From NCBI RefSeq assembly GCF_003977605.1, contig NZ_RYYU01000001.1, positions 561,175 to 625,174 on the forward strand: a DNA stretch of 64,000 nucleotides, given 5' to 3'. Made by a program: the position numbers and the translations under genes. This document shows, in pieces, positions 26,373 through 34,788 of the stretch (the first letter of the stretch is position 1; each line of letters begins with the position of its first letter). Below the pieces are notes generated by a model. The model made no database searches, was not told where the DNA came from, and saw only the letters and a list, made by a program, of their open reading frames with translations. This DNA comes from Prevotella koreensis (GTDB taxonomy: Bacteria; Bacteroidota; Bacteroidia; Bacteroidales; Bacteroidaceae).

Positions 26373-29240
26373 TTATTTGTTATTCCTTTCGAGTTCTTCT
26401 TTTATGAATTTTGCCGTATATCCCTTACCGCTTTTTGCTAAAAACTCCGGTGTTCCTGATACCACAAGTTCTCCACCGCGTCGTCCTCCTTCCGGTCCCA
26501 TGTCAATAACGTGGTCGGCAAGTTTTATTACATCAAGGTTGTGCTCAATTATAATAACTGTGTTGCCACGGTTAACGAGTTTCTGTAGAACATCCATCAA
26601 AACCCTTATGTCTTCGAAATGAAGTCCGGTTGTTGGCTCATCCAAGATGTATAATGTCTTTCCTGTGTCTTTTTTACTCAGTTCTGTGGCAAGTTTCACA
26701 CGTTGGCTCTCACCTCCGCTGAGTGTTGTCGATGGCTGTCCGAGTTTTATATAACCGAGTCCTACGTCCTGAATTGTTTTTATCTTCCTCAATATATCCG
26801 GTACATTCTCGAAAAATTCCACTGCTTGGTTTATTGTCATATCGAGAACGTCGGCAATGGATTTTCCCTTATATCTCACTTCAAGTGTCTCGCGGTTGTA
26901 TCGTTTGCCGTGACACACCTCGCATGGAACCATTACGTCGGGTAGAAAGTTCATTTCAATATTCTTATAACCATTGCCTCCGCAGGTCTCGCATCTGCCA
27001 CCCTTTACGTTGAATGAAAATCTTCCCGGCTTATACCCGCGTATCTTTGCTTCCGGAAGATTAACGAACAAAGAACGTATATCACTGAAAACTCCTGTAT
27101 ATGTGGCAGGGTTACTGCGTGGTGTGCGACCCAATGGAGTCTGGTCAACGCTCACAACCTTATCTAAATTCTCAACTCCTTCAATATTATCATATTCCAT
27201 CGGATTTTTCAACGAACGATAAAACTTTTGGCTAAGGATAGGTTGCAGTGTCTCGTTGATGAGAGTTGATTTTCCTGACCCCGAAACTCCGGATACAACA
27301 ATCAAGGTGCCGAGAGGAAATTCCACGGTCACATTCTTTAGGTTATTTCCTTTTGCACCAGATATTTTCAGCGTTTTCCCAGTTCCTTTCCGTCTTTCTT
27401 CCGGTAGTTCTATGCGCATCATACCTTCGAGATATTTTGCTGTGAGCGTATTTCTTTCCTTCAACATTTCCGCCGGAGTTCCTTGGAAAACCACTTCTCC
27501 TCCCTTTCTTCCTGCCTTGGGACCGATGTCTATTATATAGTCTGCGGCAAGCATCATGTCGCGGTCGTGCTCTACTACCACCATCGTGTTGCCTATATCG
27601 CGCAATTCTTTTAGCGAACTTATCAGTTTCTCGTTGTCACGTTGGTGCAGTCCGATACTCGGTTCATCGAGAATATAAAGTACATTCACAAGTTGTGAGC
27701 CAATTTGTGTGGCCAGTCTTATGCGCTGACTCTCTCCACCGGACAACGAAGCCGAGCGGCGGTCGAGAGAAAGATAGTCAAGTCCCACTTCCAACATGAA
27801 ACCCAATCGGGTCTGTATTTCCTTTATTATCTCTTCTGCAATTTTCTTTTGGGTGTTGTCAAGGTGCAACTTTGTTTGTTTCAGCCAGTCGCTGAGTTCG
27901 CCAATATCCATCTTGGCGAGTTCGCTGATGTTCTTGTCCCAAATCTTATAAGACAGACTTTCTCTGTTCAGTCTCATTCCTCTACATTCCGGACATTCGC
28001 ATGTTGCGAGGAATTGGTCAGCCCACTTCTGCCCACTTGTACTCTCATCGTTTTCCATAACATTGCGAAGATATTTTATCACGCCGTTATATTCCACGAA
28101 ATAGTCGCTTGTGGTGTGTACGAGTTCTTTTTCAATGCGTACATTTTCAATAGAGCCATACAGCACTTCGTCCATCGCTTCAGTAGGAATATCCTTTACA
28201 GGTGTTTTCAATCCACATTCATGTTTTTTCAGAATGGCATCAATCTGCCAGAAAATCATCTGTGACTTGTATTTCCCAAGCGGAATGATAGCACCTTGAT
28301 ATATCGACATACTTGTGTCAGGTATTACCTTGGTAATGTCTATTTGGTTTATAACCCCAAGACCTTTACAAGCCTGACATGCCCCTTCGGGAGAGTTGAA
28401 TGAGAACTTGTTGGGTGCAGGGTCTCCATAACTGATTCCTGAAGTTGGACACATCAGGCGGCGACTGAAATATTTAGCCTCTCCGGAATCCTTGTCCAAT
28501 ATCATTATCAAGCCATCGCCCTGCTTCATGGCTGTGGCTACACTTTTCTTTAACCTTCCATCACTAATAATCTGTCCGTCAGCATTTTTCGTTTGTTCTT
28601 TGACCGCCATTTTGTCAATCACAACTTCTATGTTATGATTCTTATAACGGTCAACCTTCATTCCTCGTTCCACTTCGCTTATTTCACCATCTACTCTGAC
28701 ATACAGATAGCCCTTTTTCCTTAGATTTTCGAACAATTCCCTATAATGTCCTTTACGGTTTCTCACAAGTGGCGCAAGAATTAAGATGCGTTTGCCCGAA
28801 TAGTCGTTGTTTATCATTTCAAGGACTTTCTCTTCGGTATATCTCACCATCTTCTCGCCGGTCATGTAACTATATGCCGTTCCTGCGCGAGCATACAGAA
28901 GTCGCAAGAAGTCATACACCTCGGTAGTGGTGCCCACCGTTGAGCGCGGGTTCTTGTTGGTTGTCTTTTGCTCAATGCTTATAACCGGACTGAGTCCTGT
29001 AATCTTATCTACATCAGGGCGTTCCATACCTCCAAGAAAGTTTCGTGCGTATGCCGAGAACGTCTCTATATAGCGTCTCTGACCTTCTGCAAAAAGTGTG
29101 TCGAAGGCAAGCGAGGATTTTCCCGAACCACTAAGTCCGGTAATTACAGTGAGGCTGTCGCGTGGAATTTCCACGTTGATATTTTTAAGATTATGTACGC
29201 GTGCACCCCATACATTTATCTTTTCTGCTTCGTTATTCAT
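26373..29240 (-). CDS. uvrA: Excinuclease ABC subunit A
   Basis: The damage-recognition ATPase of nucleotide excision repair. The 955-residue protein has two ABC ATPase modules, with Walker A GLSGSGKSS near 35 and GVSGSGKST near 650. Both have signatures LSGGESQR, and zinc modules CETCGGNGY and CEVCHGK lie in the second half. It sits 8 bases behind the gliding-type secreted protein gene and is probably transcribed with it. Confidence 0.97.
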   Translation of the reverse strand: MNNEAEKINVWGARVHNLKNINVEIPRDSLTVITGLSGSGKSSLAFDTLFAEGQRRYIETFSAYARNFLGGMERPDVDKITGLSPVISIEQKTTNKNPRSTVGTTTEVYDFLRLLYARAGTAYSYMTGEKMVRYTEEKVLEMINNDYSGKRILILAPLVRNRKGHYRELFENLRKKGYLYVRVDGEISEVERGMKVDRYKNHNIEVVIDKMAVKEQTKNADGQIISDGRLKKSVATAMKQGDGLIMILDKDSGEAKYFSRRLMCPTSGISYGDPAPNKFSFNSPEGACQACKGLGVINQIDITKVIPDTSMSIYQGAIIPLGKYKSQMIFWQIDAILKKHECGLKTPVKDIPTEAMDEVLYGSIENVRIEKELVHTTSDYFVEYNGVIKYLRNVMENDESTSGQKWADQFLATCECPECRGMRLNRESLSYKIWDKNISELAKMDIGELSDWLKQTKLHLDNTQKKIAEEIIKEIQTRLGFMLEVGLDYLSLDRRSASLSGGESQRIRLATQIGSQLVNVLYILDEPSIGLHQRDNEKLISSLKELRDIGNTMVVVEHDRDMMLAADYIIDIGPKAGRKGGEVVFQGTPAEMLKERNTLTAKYLEGMMRIELPEERRKGTGKTLKISGAKGNNLKNVTVEFPLGTLIVVSGVSGSGKSTLINETLQPILSQKFYRSLKNPMEYDNIEGVENLDKVVSVDQTPLGRTPRSNPATYTGVFSDIRSLFVNLPEAKIRGYKPGRFSFNVKGGRCETCGGNGYKNIEMNFLPDVMVPCEVCHGKRYNRETLEVRYKGKSIADVLDMTINQAVEFFENVPDILRKIKTIQDVGLGYIKLGQPSTTLSGGESQRVKLATELSKKDTGKTLYILDEPTTGLHFEDIRVLMDVLQKLVNRGNTVIIIEHNLDVIKLADHVIDMGPEGGRRGGELVVSGTPEFLAKSGKGYTAKFIKEELERNNK

Positions 29241-29248
29241 TTATGTAG

Positions 29249-29968
29249 TTAGTTTTCAAGCGTGCCGGTATTCTCTGTGTATCCTCTTAATAAATTCACA
29301 TCACGGCGTATTGTGTATTTCCTGCCGTCAGAACCGACAGCCTTTACGAGTACGAAATACACACCTTGTTTTACGTCCTTGCCTTTGAAAGTGCCGTCCC
29401 AACCACCTTCGGGGTTATCCCATTCGTACAGTTTCTGTCCCCAACGATTGAAAATGCTTGCATGAAACTCCACAAGACTCTTGTACGTCTTTACTTTGTA
29501 AATATCGTTATAACCGTCTCCGTTAGGGGAGAAAGCATTTGGCATATCGAGCGAACTCTCGCTTATGGTTACTTTTATGGCACCGGCATCTTTCCAGTAT
29601 TCCTCTGTATATTCTATTTTTTCGTCTCCTTTCGTGAATGTGACGTAACATACTATGGAATGTGCTCCCGCTTCGGTGAATGTGAATTCGGTATCTTCTT
29701 CATATCTTATGAGATATGGAGTAGTTTCGTTTTCGCGAGTAAAACGCCATTCGTAATGTGCCGTATAATCGCCTTGGTTTTGCGGATTTGCCTTGAATCG
29801 TGCCGTGAGTGGGGCATCGCCGGAGTAGTTGTTGCTTTCTTCTTCAACACCTTCTTTGTTTATGAATTTTGCTACGGGCTGTATTGTCGGTATTTCATTT
29901 TGTGAAAAAACGACACTGTTTGCACATAATATAAGGCCTAAAAAGGCTATTAAACGGTATTTTTTCAT
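29249..29968 (-). CDS. Secreted protein with PKD-like region and gliding-type C-terminal T9SS domain
   Basis: A surface or secreted protein of 239 residues exported by the T9SS. A signal peptide (MKKYRLIAFLGLILCANSVVFSQ) is followed by a PKD-like beta domain (DAPLTARFKANPQNQGDY). The C-terminal gliding-associated sorting domain begins at MPNAFSPNGDGYNDIYKV and includes IFNRWGQKLYEW. The frame extends to 29992, but the promoter box is at 29990-29997, so the ATG at 29968 is the real start. The function is unknown. Confidence 0.85.
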   Translation of the reverse strand: MKKYRLIAFLGLILCANSVVFSQNEIPTIQPVAKFINKEGVEEESNNYSGDAPLTARFKANPQNQGDYTAHYEWRFTRENETTPYLIRYEEDTEFTFTEAGAHSIVCYVTFTKGDEKIEYTEEYWKDAGAIKVTISESSLDMPNAFSPNGDGYNDIYKVKTYKSLVEFHASIFNRWGQKLYEWDNPEGGWDGTFKGKDVKQGVYFVLVKAVGSDGRKYTIRRDVNLLRGYTENTGTLEN

Positions 29969-29989
29969 TTTCTTTTCTTTTAATAGATG

Positions 29990-29997
29990 CAAAATTA
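29990..29997 (-). promoter_or_regulatory. Promoter -7 box for T9SS protein and uvrA
   Basis: TAATTTTG on the minus strand, 21 bases before the ATG at 29968. It rules out the upstream in-frame ATG. Confidence 0.62.
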
Positions 29998-30031
29998 CAA
30001 AAAAAACAGCGGTTAAGTCAACTTTATTGTT

Positions 30032-30039
30032 TATTTTTG
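30032..30039 (+). promoter_or_regulatory. Promoter -7 box for LysM gene
   Basis: TATTTTTG, 38 bases before the ATG at 30078. It is divergent from the box at 29990. Confidence 0.55.
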
Positions 30040-30077
30040 CAGAAAATTTATGGAAGTAAATAAGAATTAAACTAATT

Positions 30078-31433
30078 ATGATACATTTTTTCCGATACTC
30101 ATTAGTATTAGCTTTATTGCTTGTATGTTCAGTCTCTAATGCTCAGGTTACGAAATGGAGAGATATGCACAAAGTGGCCAAGGGAGAAACTATATATGGC
30201 ATATCGCGCGAGTACGGCATCACCGAAGAGCAACTCAGAACTGCCAATCCAGAGATGAATAAACCCGGATATAAGTTGAAAAAAGGTGAATTTATCTTCA
30301 TTCCATACGCCAACGAAGCAGATGCAATAGCAGCGGCTGACAAGGTTGTTACTCGTAGCGGAGAGAAATCGGATGTAAAAAAGCGTGCCATAAGAATGGG
30401 AGTGATGCTTCCGTTGCATAATGTCGATGGTGACGGTCGTCGTATGGTGGAGTATTATCGTGGTCTGCTTTTAGCTTGCGACCAGATGAAGCGTGAAGGA
30501 ATATCTGTTGATGTGTATGCCTGGAATGTGGATATTAATGCAGATATACGCATGACACTGCTTGACAAGGGAGCAGACAAGTGTGACATAATTTTCGGTC
30601 CGTTATACACAAAGCAGGTCAAGCCGCTTGCAGATTTTGCAAGCAAATACGGAATAAAGGTAGTAATACCATTCTCCATAGAGAGTGATGCTGTGAAAAA
30701 TAATCCCAATGTGTTCCAGATATATCAGAACCCTACATTCTTCAATCAGGAAGTGGTGTCACAATTCGTCAAGCGTTTTGAGTCTTCACATCCGGTATTC
30801 ATAGATTGTAACGACCCTTCGAGCACAAAAGGAAACTTTACCACCCAACTACGCAAGGAACTTGAGGCGAGAAACATTGCTTACAGCATAACAAACATAA
30901 ACTCGGAGTGGAAAAATTTTGCACGCTCATTCTTGCCTAACAAGCAGAATGTGATAATACTCAATTCGGAAAAGTCGCCATGCCTTAACCGTGTCATACT
31001 GCGTCTTGACTCGTTGAGAGCGGCTAACCCGCAACTGAAACTTACTTTCTTCGGTCATACCGAATGGCTTATGTATGCAAAATATAATATGGGAAAGTAT
31101 TGCACGTACGACACATACATACCTGCTTATTTCTATTATAATGCCATGTCTCAGGCTATCGGTAATTTCGAAAGGTCATACAAACAATGGTTCCGTGCGG
31201 ACATGCAGGATTATCTTCCACGATTTGCAATCACCGGCTATGACCATGGCGTGTTCTTCCTTAGAGGACTTCATCAGTATGGCGTAAAGTTTAATGGCTC
31301 AACGGCAGACAAAACAGCTTTGCAGACGCGTCTTCACTTCCAAAAGGTGGGTAAGACCGGAGGTTATCAGAATACCAGTTTCTTGTTTGTTCATTATAAC
31401 AAAGACAATTCAATCTCAACAATTAATTTCTGA
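30078..31433 (+). CDS. LysM domain fused to a type 1 periplasmic-binding fold
   Basis: A secreted, probably periplasmic protein of 451 residues. A signal peptide ends near SNAQ (residue 22). A LysM peptidoglycan-binding domain follows (about 30-76: HKVAKGETIYGISREYG ... IFIPYA). Residues 105-430 resemble the ligand-binding fold of amino-acid ABC receptors (IRMGVMLPLHNVDGDGRR, DIIFGPLYTKQVKPLADFA). No ABC permease is nearby, so a sensory or scaffolding role at the cell wall is as likely as transport. It precedes the PorT-like gene by 6 bases. Confidence 0.82.
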   Translation: MIHFFRYSLVLALLLVCSVSNAQVTKWRDMHKVAKGETIYGISREYGITEEQLRTANPEMNKPGYKLKKGEFIFIPYANEADAIAAADKVVTRSGEKSDVKKRAIRMGVMLPLHNVDGDGRRMVEYYRGLLLACDQMKREGISVDVYAWNVDINADIRMTLLDKGADKCDIIFGPLYTKQVKPLADFASKYGIKVVIPFSIESDAVKNNPNVFQIYQNPTFFNQEVVSQFVKRFESSHPVFIDCNDPSSTKGNFTTQLRKELEARNIAYSITNINSEWKNFARSFLPNKQNVIILNSEKSPCLNRVILRLDSLRAANPQLKLTFFGHTEWLMYAKYNMGKYCTYDTYIPAYFYYNAMSQAIGNFERSYKQWFRADMQDYLPRFAITGYDHGVFFLRGLHQYGVKFNGSTADKTALQTRLHFQKVGKTGGYQNTSFLFVHYNKDNSISTINF

Positions 31434-31439
31434 TTTCGG

Positions 31440-32192
31440 ATGATACGGAGGTTAAGGTTTTATTCTTTCACTTGTTTTCTTGCAATGGCTGTAACGGCTT
31501 CAGCACAGGTTGGTGAGTATCGTAACGACTTGACCATCGGTGTCAACGCAGGTTACGTGTTCAGTAACGTGTCTTTCCAACCGAAAGTTAGTCAGGTAAT
31601 GCACGGTGGCATTACAGGAGGCGTAACACTAAAGTATGTTTGCGAGAAATATTTCAAAGCCTTATGCGCAGTTCAGGCAGAGATAAACTATGCCAGCATT
31701 GGCTGGAAGGAGGATATTCTTAACGTCCAAAACCAACCGGTAATCAACGCCGTAACCGGACTGCCGGAAGAGTATCAGCGCACGATGAACTATATTCAAG
31801 TGCCGGTTTTTGCTCATCTTGCTTGGGGAAAGGAACAGAATGGATTGCAGTTCTTCTTTCAGGCAGGCCCACAGTTTGGCTTGTTCTTAAACGAGAAGAC
31901 CATATCTAATTATGAACCAGCCTCTCGTAATATTTCTGATAGAGCAAATTCCATCTTTGAGCAAGAACAATTAAGCGTAGAGAATAAATTTGATTATGGC
32001 ATTGCAGCAGGAGTAGGTCTTGAATATAACTTACCAAAAATGGGGCATTTACTTTTGGAAGGAAGATATTATTATGGTTTAGGAAATGTATTTGGAAATA
32101 CTAAACGCGACTATTTCGGTCGTTCAAACCATAATACCATATATATAAAAATGACTTACTTATTTGATATAACACATACAAAAGGCAACTAA
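31440..32192 (+). CDS. PorT-like outer-membrane beta-barrel protein
   Basis: A 250-residue outer-membrane barrel protein. It has a signal peptide (RRLRFYSFTCFLAMAVTASAQ), then alternating strands with aromatic ends (LTIGVNAGYVFSNVSF, LLLEGRYYYGLGNVFG) and the terminal strand IYIKMTYLFDI. This matches the PorT/OMP_b-brl_2 group, some members of which act in T9SS. Whether this copy does is not shown by the sequence. It is co-transcribed with the LysM gene. Confidence 0.78.
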   Translation: MIRRLRFYSFTCFLAMAVTASAQVGEYRNDLTIGVNAGYVFSNVSFQPKVSQVMHGGITGGVTLKYVCEKYFKALCAVQAEINYASIGWKEDILNVQNQPVINAVTGLPEEYQRTMNYIQVPVFAHLAWGKEQNGLQFFFQAGPQFGLFLNEKTISNYEPASRNISDRANSIFEQEQLSVENKFDYGIAAGVGLEYNLPKMGHLLLEGRYYYGLGNVFGNTKRDYFGRSNHNTIYIKMTYLFDITHTKGN

Positions 32193-32218
32193 TTATTAAC
32201 AATTAAATATAAATTTTT

Positions 32219-33736
32219 ATGTTTGAAGGACAACCGAAAGGTCTTTATGCATTGGCTTTGGCCAATACCGGTGAACGATTTGGGTATTACACCATGATCG
32301 CAGTGTTTGCTCTTTTCCTAAGAGCTAATTTTGGACTTGATCCGGGTACTGCCGGATTGATCTATAGTAGTTTTCTTGGCTTAGTTTATTTCCTGCCCTT
32401 TGTTGGCGGTATAATGGCCGATAAGTTTGGATTTGGTAAAATGGTGACCATTGGCATTGCCATAATGTTCCTTGGTTATTTATTCCTGTCAATTCCATTG
32501 GGAAAAGGAACGATAGCATTTGTTAGCATGCTTGCGGCTCTTTTGTTTATTAGTTTTGGTACAGGACTATTCAAAGGAAACCTTCAAGTGATGGTGGGAA
32601 ATCTTTATGACACGCCGGAACTTGCTTCTAAGCGTGACTCTGCTTTCTCTATTTTCTATATGGCTATTAATATTGGTGCTCTTTTTGCTCCTACAGCCGC
32701 AGTTGAGATTAAGAGATATGCAGAAGAATCTTTGGGTTTCTCAGGCGACGCTGCTTATCACTTCTCATTTGCGGTGGCATGCTTGTCTTTGATTATATCA
32801 ATGATTATTTACTTCACATTCCGTTCTACTTTTAAACACGTTGAAGGCGGGGCGCGTGTAAAGACACAGAATGATGCGGCAGAAGAACTTTCACCTGCCG
32901 ATACCAAGGCACGCATTGTTGCTCTTTGTTTGGTATTTGCTGTTGTTATTTTCTTCTGGATGGCTTTCCATCAGAATGGTTTGAGTTTGACTTATTTTGC
33001 CGATGAGTTTACTCAGCGTAGTTCTTCAGGTTTGCAAAGCATGGCATTTGATGTTATTAACTTGTTTATGGTTATTATCATAGTCTATGCTCTCTTTGCT
33101 CTATTCCAAGGAAAGAGCAGTAATGCTAAAATTATAGCAGGACTTGTTGTGCTTGCTGCGGCTGGTGTCTTGGTTGTAAAATATTTAAATCTTGAAGGAG
33201 GAGTAACCGTTAGTGCTCCTATCTTCCAACAATTCAACCCCTTCTATGTGGTGGCTTTAACTCCAATTAGTATGGCTATTTTTGCTAGTTTGGCTCGTAA
33301 AGGCAAAGAACCTTCAGCACCTCGCAAGATTGCTTATGGTATGTTAGTTGCTGCAGCAGGTTTCTGCGTTATGCTCATTGGATCAATGGGACTGCTTACA
33401 CCCAACGAACAGAAAGTTGCAGTAGAAGAAGGTGCTGGTATATTTGTTTCTCCTAACTGGTTGATAGGTACGTATCTCGTGCTTACATTTGGTGAACTTT
33501 TGTTGAGTCCTATGGGAATTTCATTTGTATCTAAGGTGGCACCACCTAAATATAAAGGTATGATGATGGGTGGATGGTTTGTTGCTACCGCCATTGGTAA
33601 CTTGCTTGTAATGGTTGGAGGTTATCTCTGGGGACCACTTCCTCTTTGGATTGTTTGGCTCGTGTTCATCACTCTTTGCCTCTTGTCAGCACTCTTCATG
33701 TTTACAATGATGAAGCGTCTTGAAAAGGTGGCATAA
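32219..33736 (+). CDS. POT-family proton-coupled oligopeptide transporter
   Basis: An inner-membrane importer of di- and tripeptides. The 505-residue protein has about 12-14 hydrophobic helices and the POT signature NTGERFGYYT (the ExxERFxYY motif) near residue 20, plus GGIMADKFGFGKMV and the later FHQNGLSLTYFADEF. It begins 26 bases after the PorT-like stop and ends at a terminator hairpin. Confidence 0.92.
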   Translation: MFEGQPKGLYALALANTGERFGYYTMIAVFALFLRANFGLDPGTAGLIYSSFLGLVYFLPFVGGIMADKFGFGKMVTIGIAIMFLGYLFLSIPLGKGTIAFVSMLAALLFISFGTGLFKGNLQVMVGNLYDTPELASKRDSAFSIFYMAINIGALFAPTAAVEIKRYAEESLGFSGDAAYHFSFAVACLSLIISMIIYFTFRSTFKHVEGGARVKTQNDAAEELSPADTKARIVALCLVFAVVIFFWMAFHQNGLSLTYFADEFTQRSSSGLQSMAFDVINLFMVIIIVYALFALFQGKSSNAKIIAGLVVLAAAGVLVVKYLNLEGGVTVSAPIFQQFNPFYVVALTPISMAIFASLARKGKEPSAPRKIAYGMLVAAAGFCVMLIGSMGLLTPNEQKVAVEEGAGIFVSPNWLIGTYLVLTFGELLLSPMGISFVSKVAPPKYKGMMMGGWFVATAIGNLLVMVGGYLWGPLPLWIVWLVFITLCLLSALFMFTMMKRLEKVA

Positions 33737-33759
33737 CAGATTTTATTCAATAAGAGAAT

Positions 33760-33795
33760 GGGGGTGTGTCAAAAAATAGGCACATCCTCTTTTTG
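33760..33795 (+). terminator. Terminator after the POT transporter
   Basis: An 11-bp stem GGGGGTGTGTC/GGCACATCCTC with three G-U pairs and a 6-T tail. Confidence 0.75.
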
Positions 33796-34048
33796 TTTAC
33801 TTATCTCCTAATTGAACATTAGAACATTTACTGATTATGTTTGATTGTTATGCTGATTATAGAAGACGTAGCGAACTATGTCGAGAGAGATGATATACAA
33901 GATGATTACAGTCGGATGAAAGTTTTCGGTAAGCGATTGAACAATATGTAAGCATAAGTGCCATAATAACCGGTTTTGGTTAAAACTCAATATTACTTGT
34001 TCTTTGTTAATTCGATTTAAATATTATTTTGCTATGCACTAAAAAAAC
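33796..34048. other. Intergenic stretch with no supported gene
   Basis: AT-rich DNA between a terminator and the next promoter. Its only frame of note is a 33-codon ORF (33850-33951) with no recognisable content. Nothing else was seen. Confidence 0.5.
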
Positions 34049-34056
34049 TATCTTTG
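34049..34056 (+). promoter_or_regulatory. Promoter -7 box for secreted 160-residue protein
   Basis: TATCTTTG. The gene's in-frame TTG at 34054 overlaps this box, so translation must start later, at 34099. Confidence 0.58.
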
Positions 34057-34098
34057 CACAAAAATATAACACCTGCTTATAATAAATACAGTAAGTAT

Positions 34099-34581
34099 AT
34101 GCAAAGGTTATTTGTGTTGTTTATGATGCTCTCTTTTGTGCTTGTTTCAAAGGCGCAGCGACATATTGTTGTAGTAGATTTTGATACGCATATTCCGATT
34201 GAAGGTATCAGTGTGAAGGTTGATACGTGTCGTGCAGTGATGACCGACCATAATGGAAAGGCAGACATCTCGGAGTTGTTTGAAACTGTTAGTTTCAGTC
34301 ATTTGAAATATCTTTCTGAAAAAATCAAATACGAGGAACTTACGGACACGATGTTCCTCGTTTCGAGAAATATGATGCTACCGGAAGTCGTGGTTACGGG
34401 AGTCAATCCGGACTTGATGAAAGCAATGAAAAAGAATCATGAGCGAATGATGCTTGAACCGACAAGTACAAGTATCTTTACTTTCGACTTTGCAAACATT
34501 ATTGACCGTCGGGCAAGACGTGACCGTAAACATTACAGGAAAGCCAAGAAAATAATAAGAGAATGGGACTTGAAAATGTAG
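34099..34581 (+). CDS. Secreted protein with carboxypeptidase-regulatory-like domain
   Basis: A 160-residue exported protein of unknown role. It has a signal peptide (MQRLFVLFMMLSFVLVSKAQ), then a small beta domain (HIVVVDFDTHIPIEGISVKV ... MTDHNGKADI) like those at the N-terminus of TonB-dependent receptors. It ends with LPEVVVTGVNPD, recalling a TonB-box neighbourhood, and a basic helix (RRARRDRKHYRKAKKIIREW). It is not a receptor itself, as no barrel follows. Confidence 0.7.
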   Translation: MQRLFVLFMMLSFVLVSKAQRHIVVVDFDTHIPIEGISVKVDTCRAVMTDHNGKADISELFETVSFSHLKYLSEKIKYEELTDTMFLVSRNMMLPEVVVTGVNPDLMKAMKKNHERMMLEPTSTSIFTFDFANIIDRRARRDRKHYRKAKKIIREWDLKM

Positions 34582-34652
34582 TATGCGCATAGTAGGTTAA
34601 GGCTTAACAATACTCAAAATGATTTATAAAGAATTAAAAGCCTCAAAGTTAG

Positions 34653-34683
34653 TTTGTGCAACATGAAAAATTATTTATATTTG
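34653..34683 (+). promoter_or_regulatory. Promoter for LRR protein gene
   Basis: TTTG (34653-34656) and TATATTTG (34676-34683), 19 bases apart, form a full consensus. Transcription should start near 34690, leaving a leader of about 100 bases. Confidence 0.72.
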
Positions 34684-34700
34684 CAAACTTATTTTGAGAA

Positions 34701-34763
34701 AAGGCTGAAATCAGGTAGATGGGTTCAACCTGAGAGATGCTCCAAATGTATTTACAGAACCCA
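34701..34763 (+). promoter_or_regulatory. Structured leader with H-type pseudoknot before LRR gene
   Basis: Stem 1 is TCAGGT (34711-34716) with ACCTGA (34728-34733). Its 11-base loop contains TGGGTTC (34720-34726), which is the perfect complement of GAACCCA at 34757-34763, 26 bases before the start codon. No known riboswitch consensus was recognised. Confidence 0.5.
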
Positions 34764-34788
34764 CTTTAAATTAACAACTAACAATATT

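Noticed and set aside
29968..29992. Eight-codon upstream extension of the gliding-type protein
   Set aside because: The promoter box overlaps it, so it is not transcribed as coding sequence.
33757..33765. Short G run after the POT gene as a phase-variable tract
   Set aside because: It is only six G, lies outside any gene and belongs to the terminator stem.
33850..33951. 33-codon ORF after the POT terminator
   Set aside because: No signal, motif or promoter supports it, and it lies in AT-rich DNA where such frames arise by chance.
34701..34740. TPP or SAM riboswitch-like words (CTGAGA-like, GAACCTGA-like) in the LRR leader
   Set aside because: The order and spacing of these words do not match either consensus, and the downstream gene has no link to thiamine or methionine.
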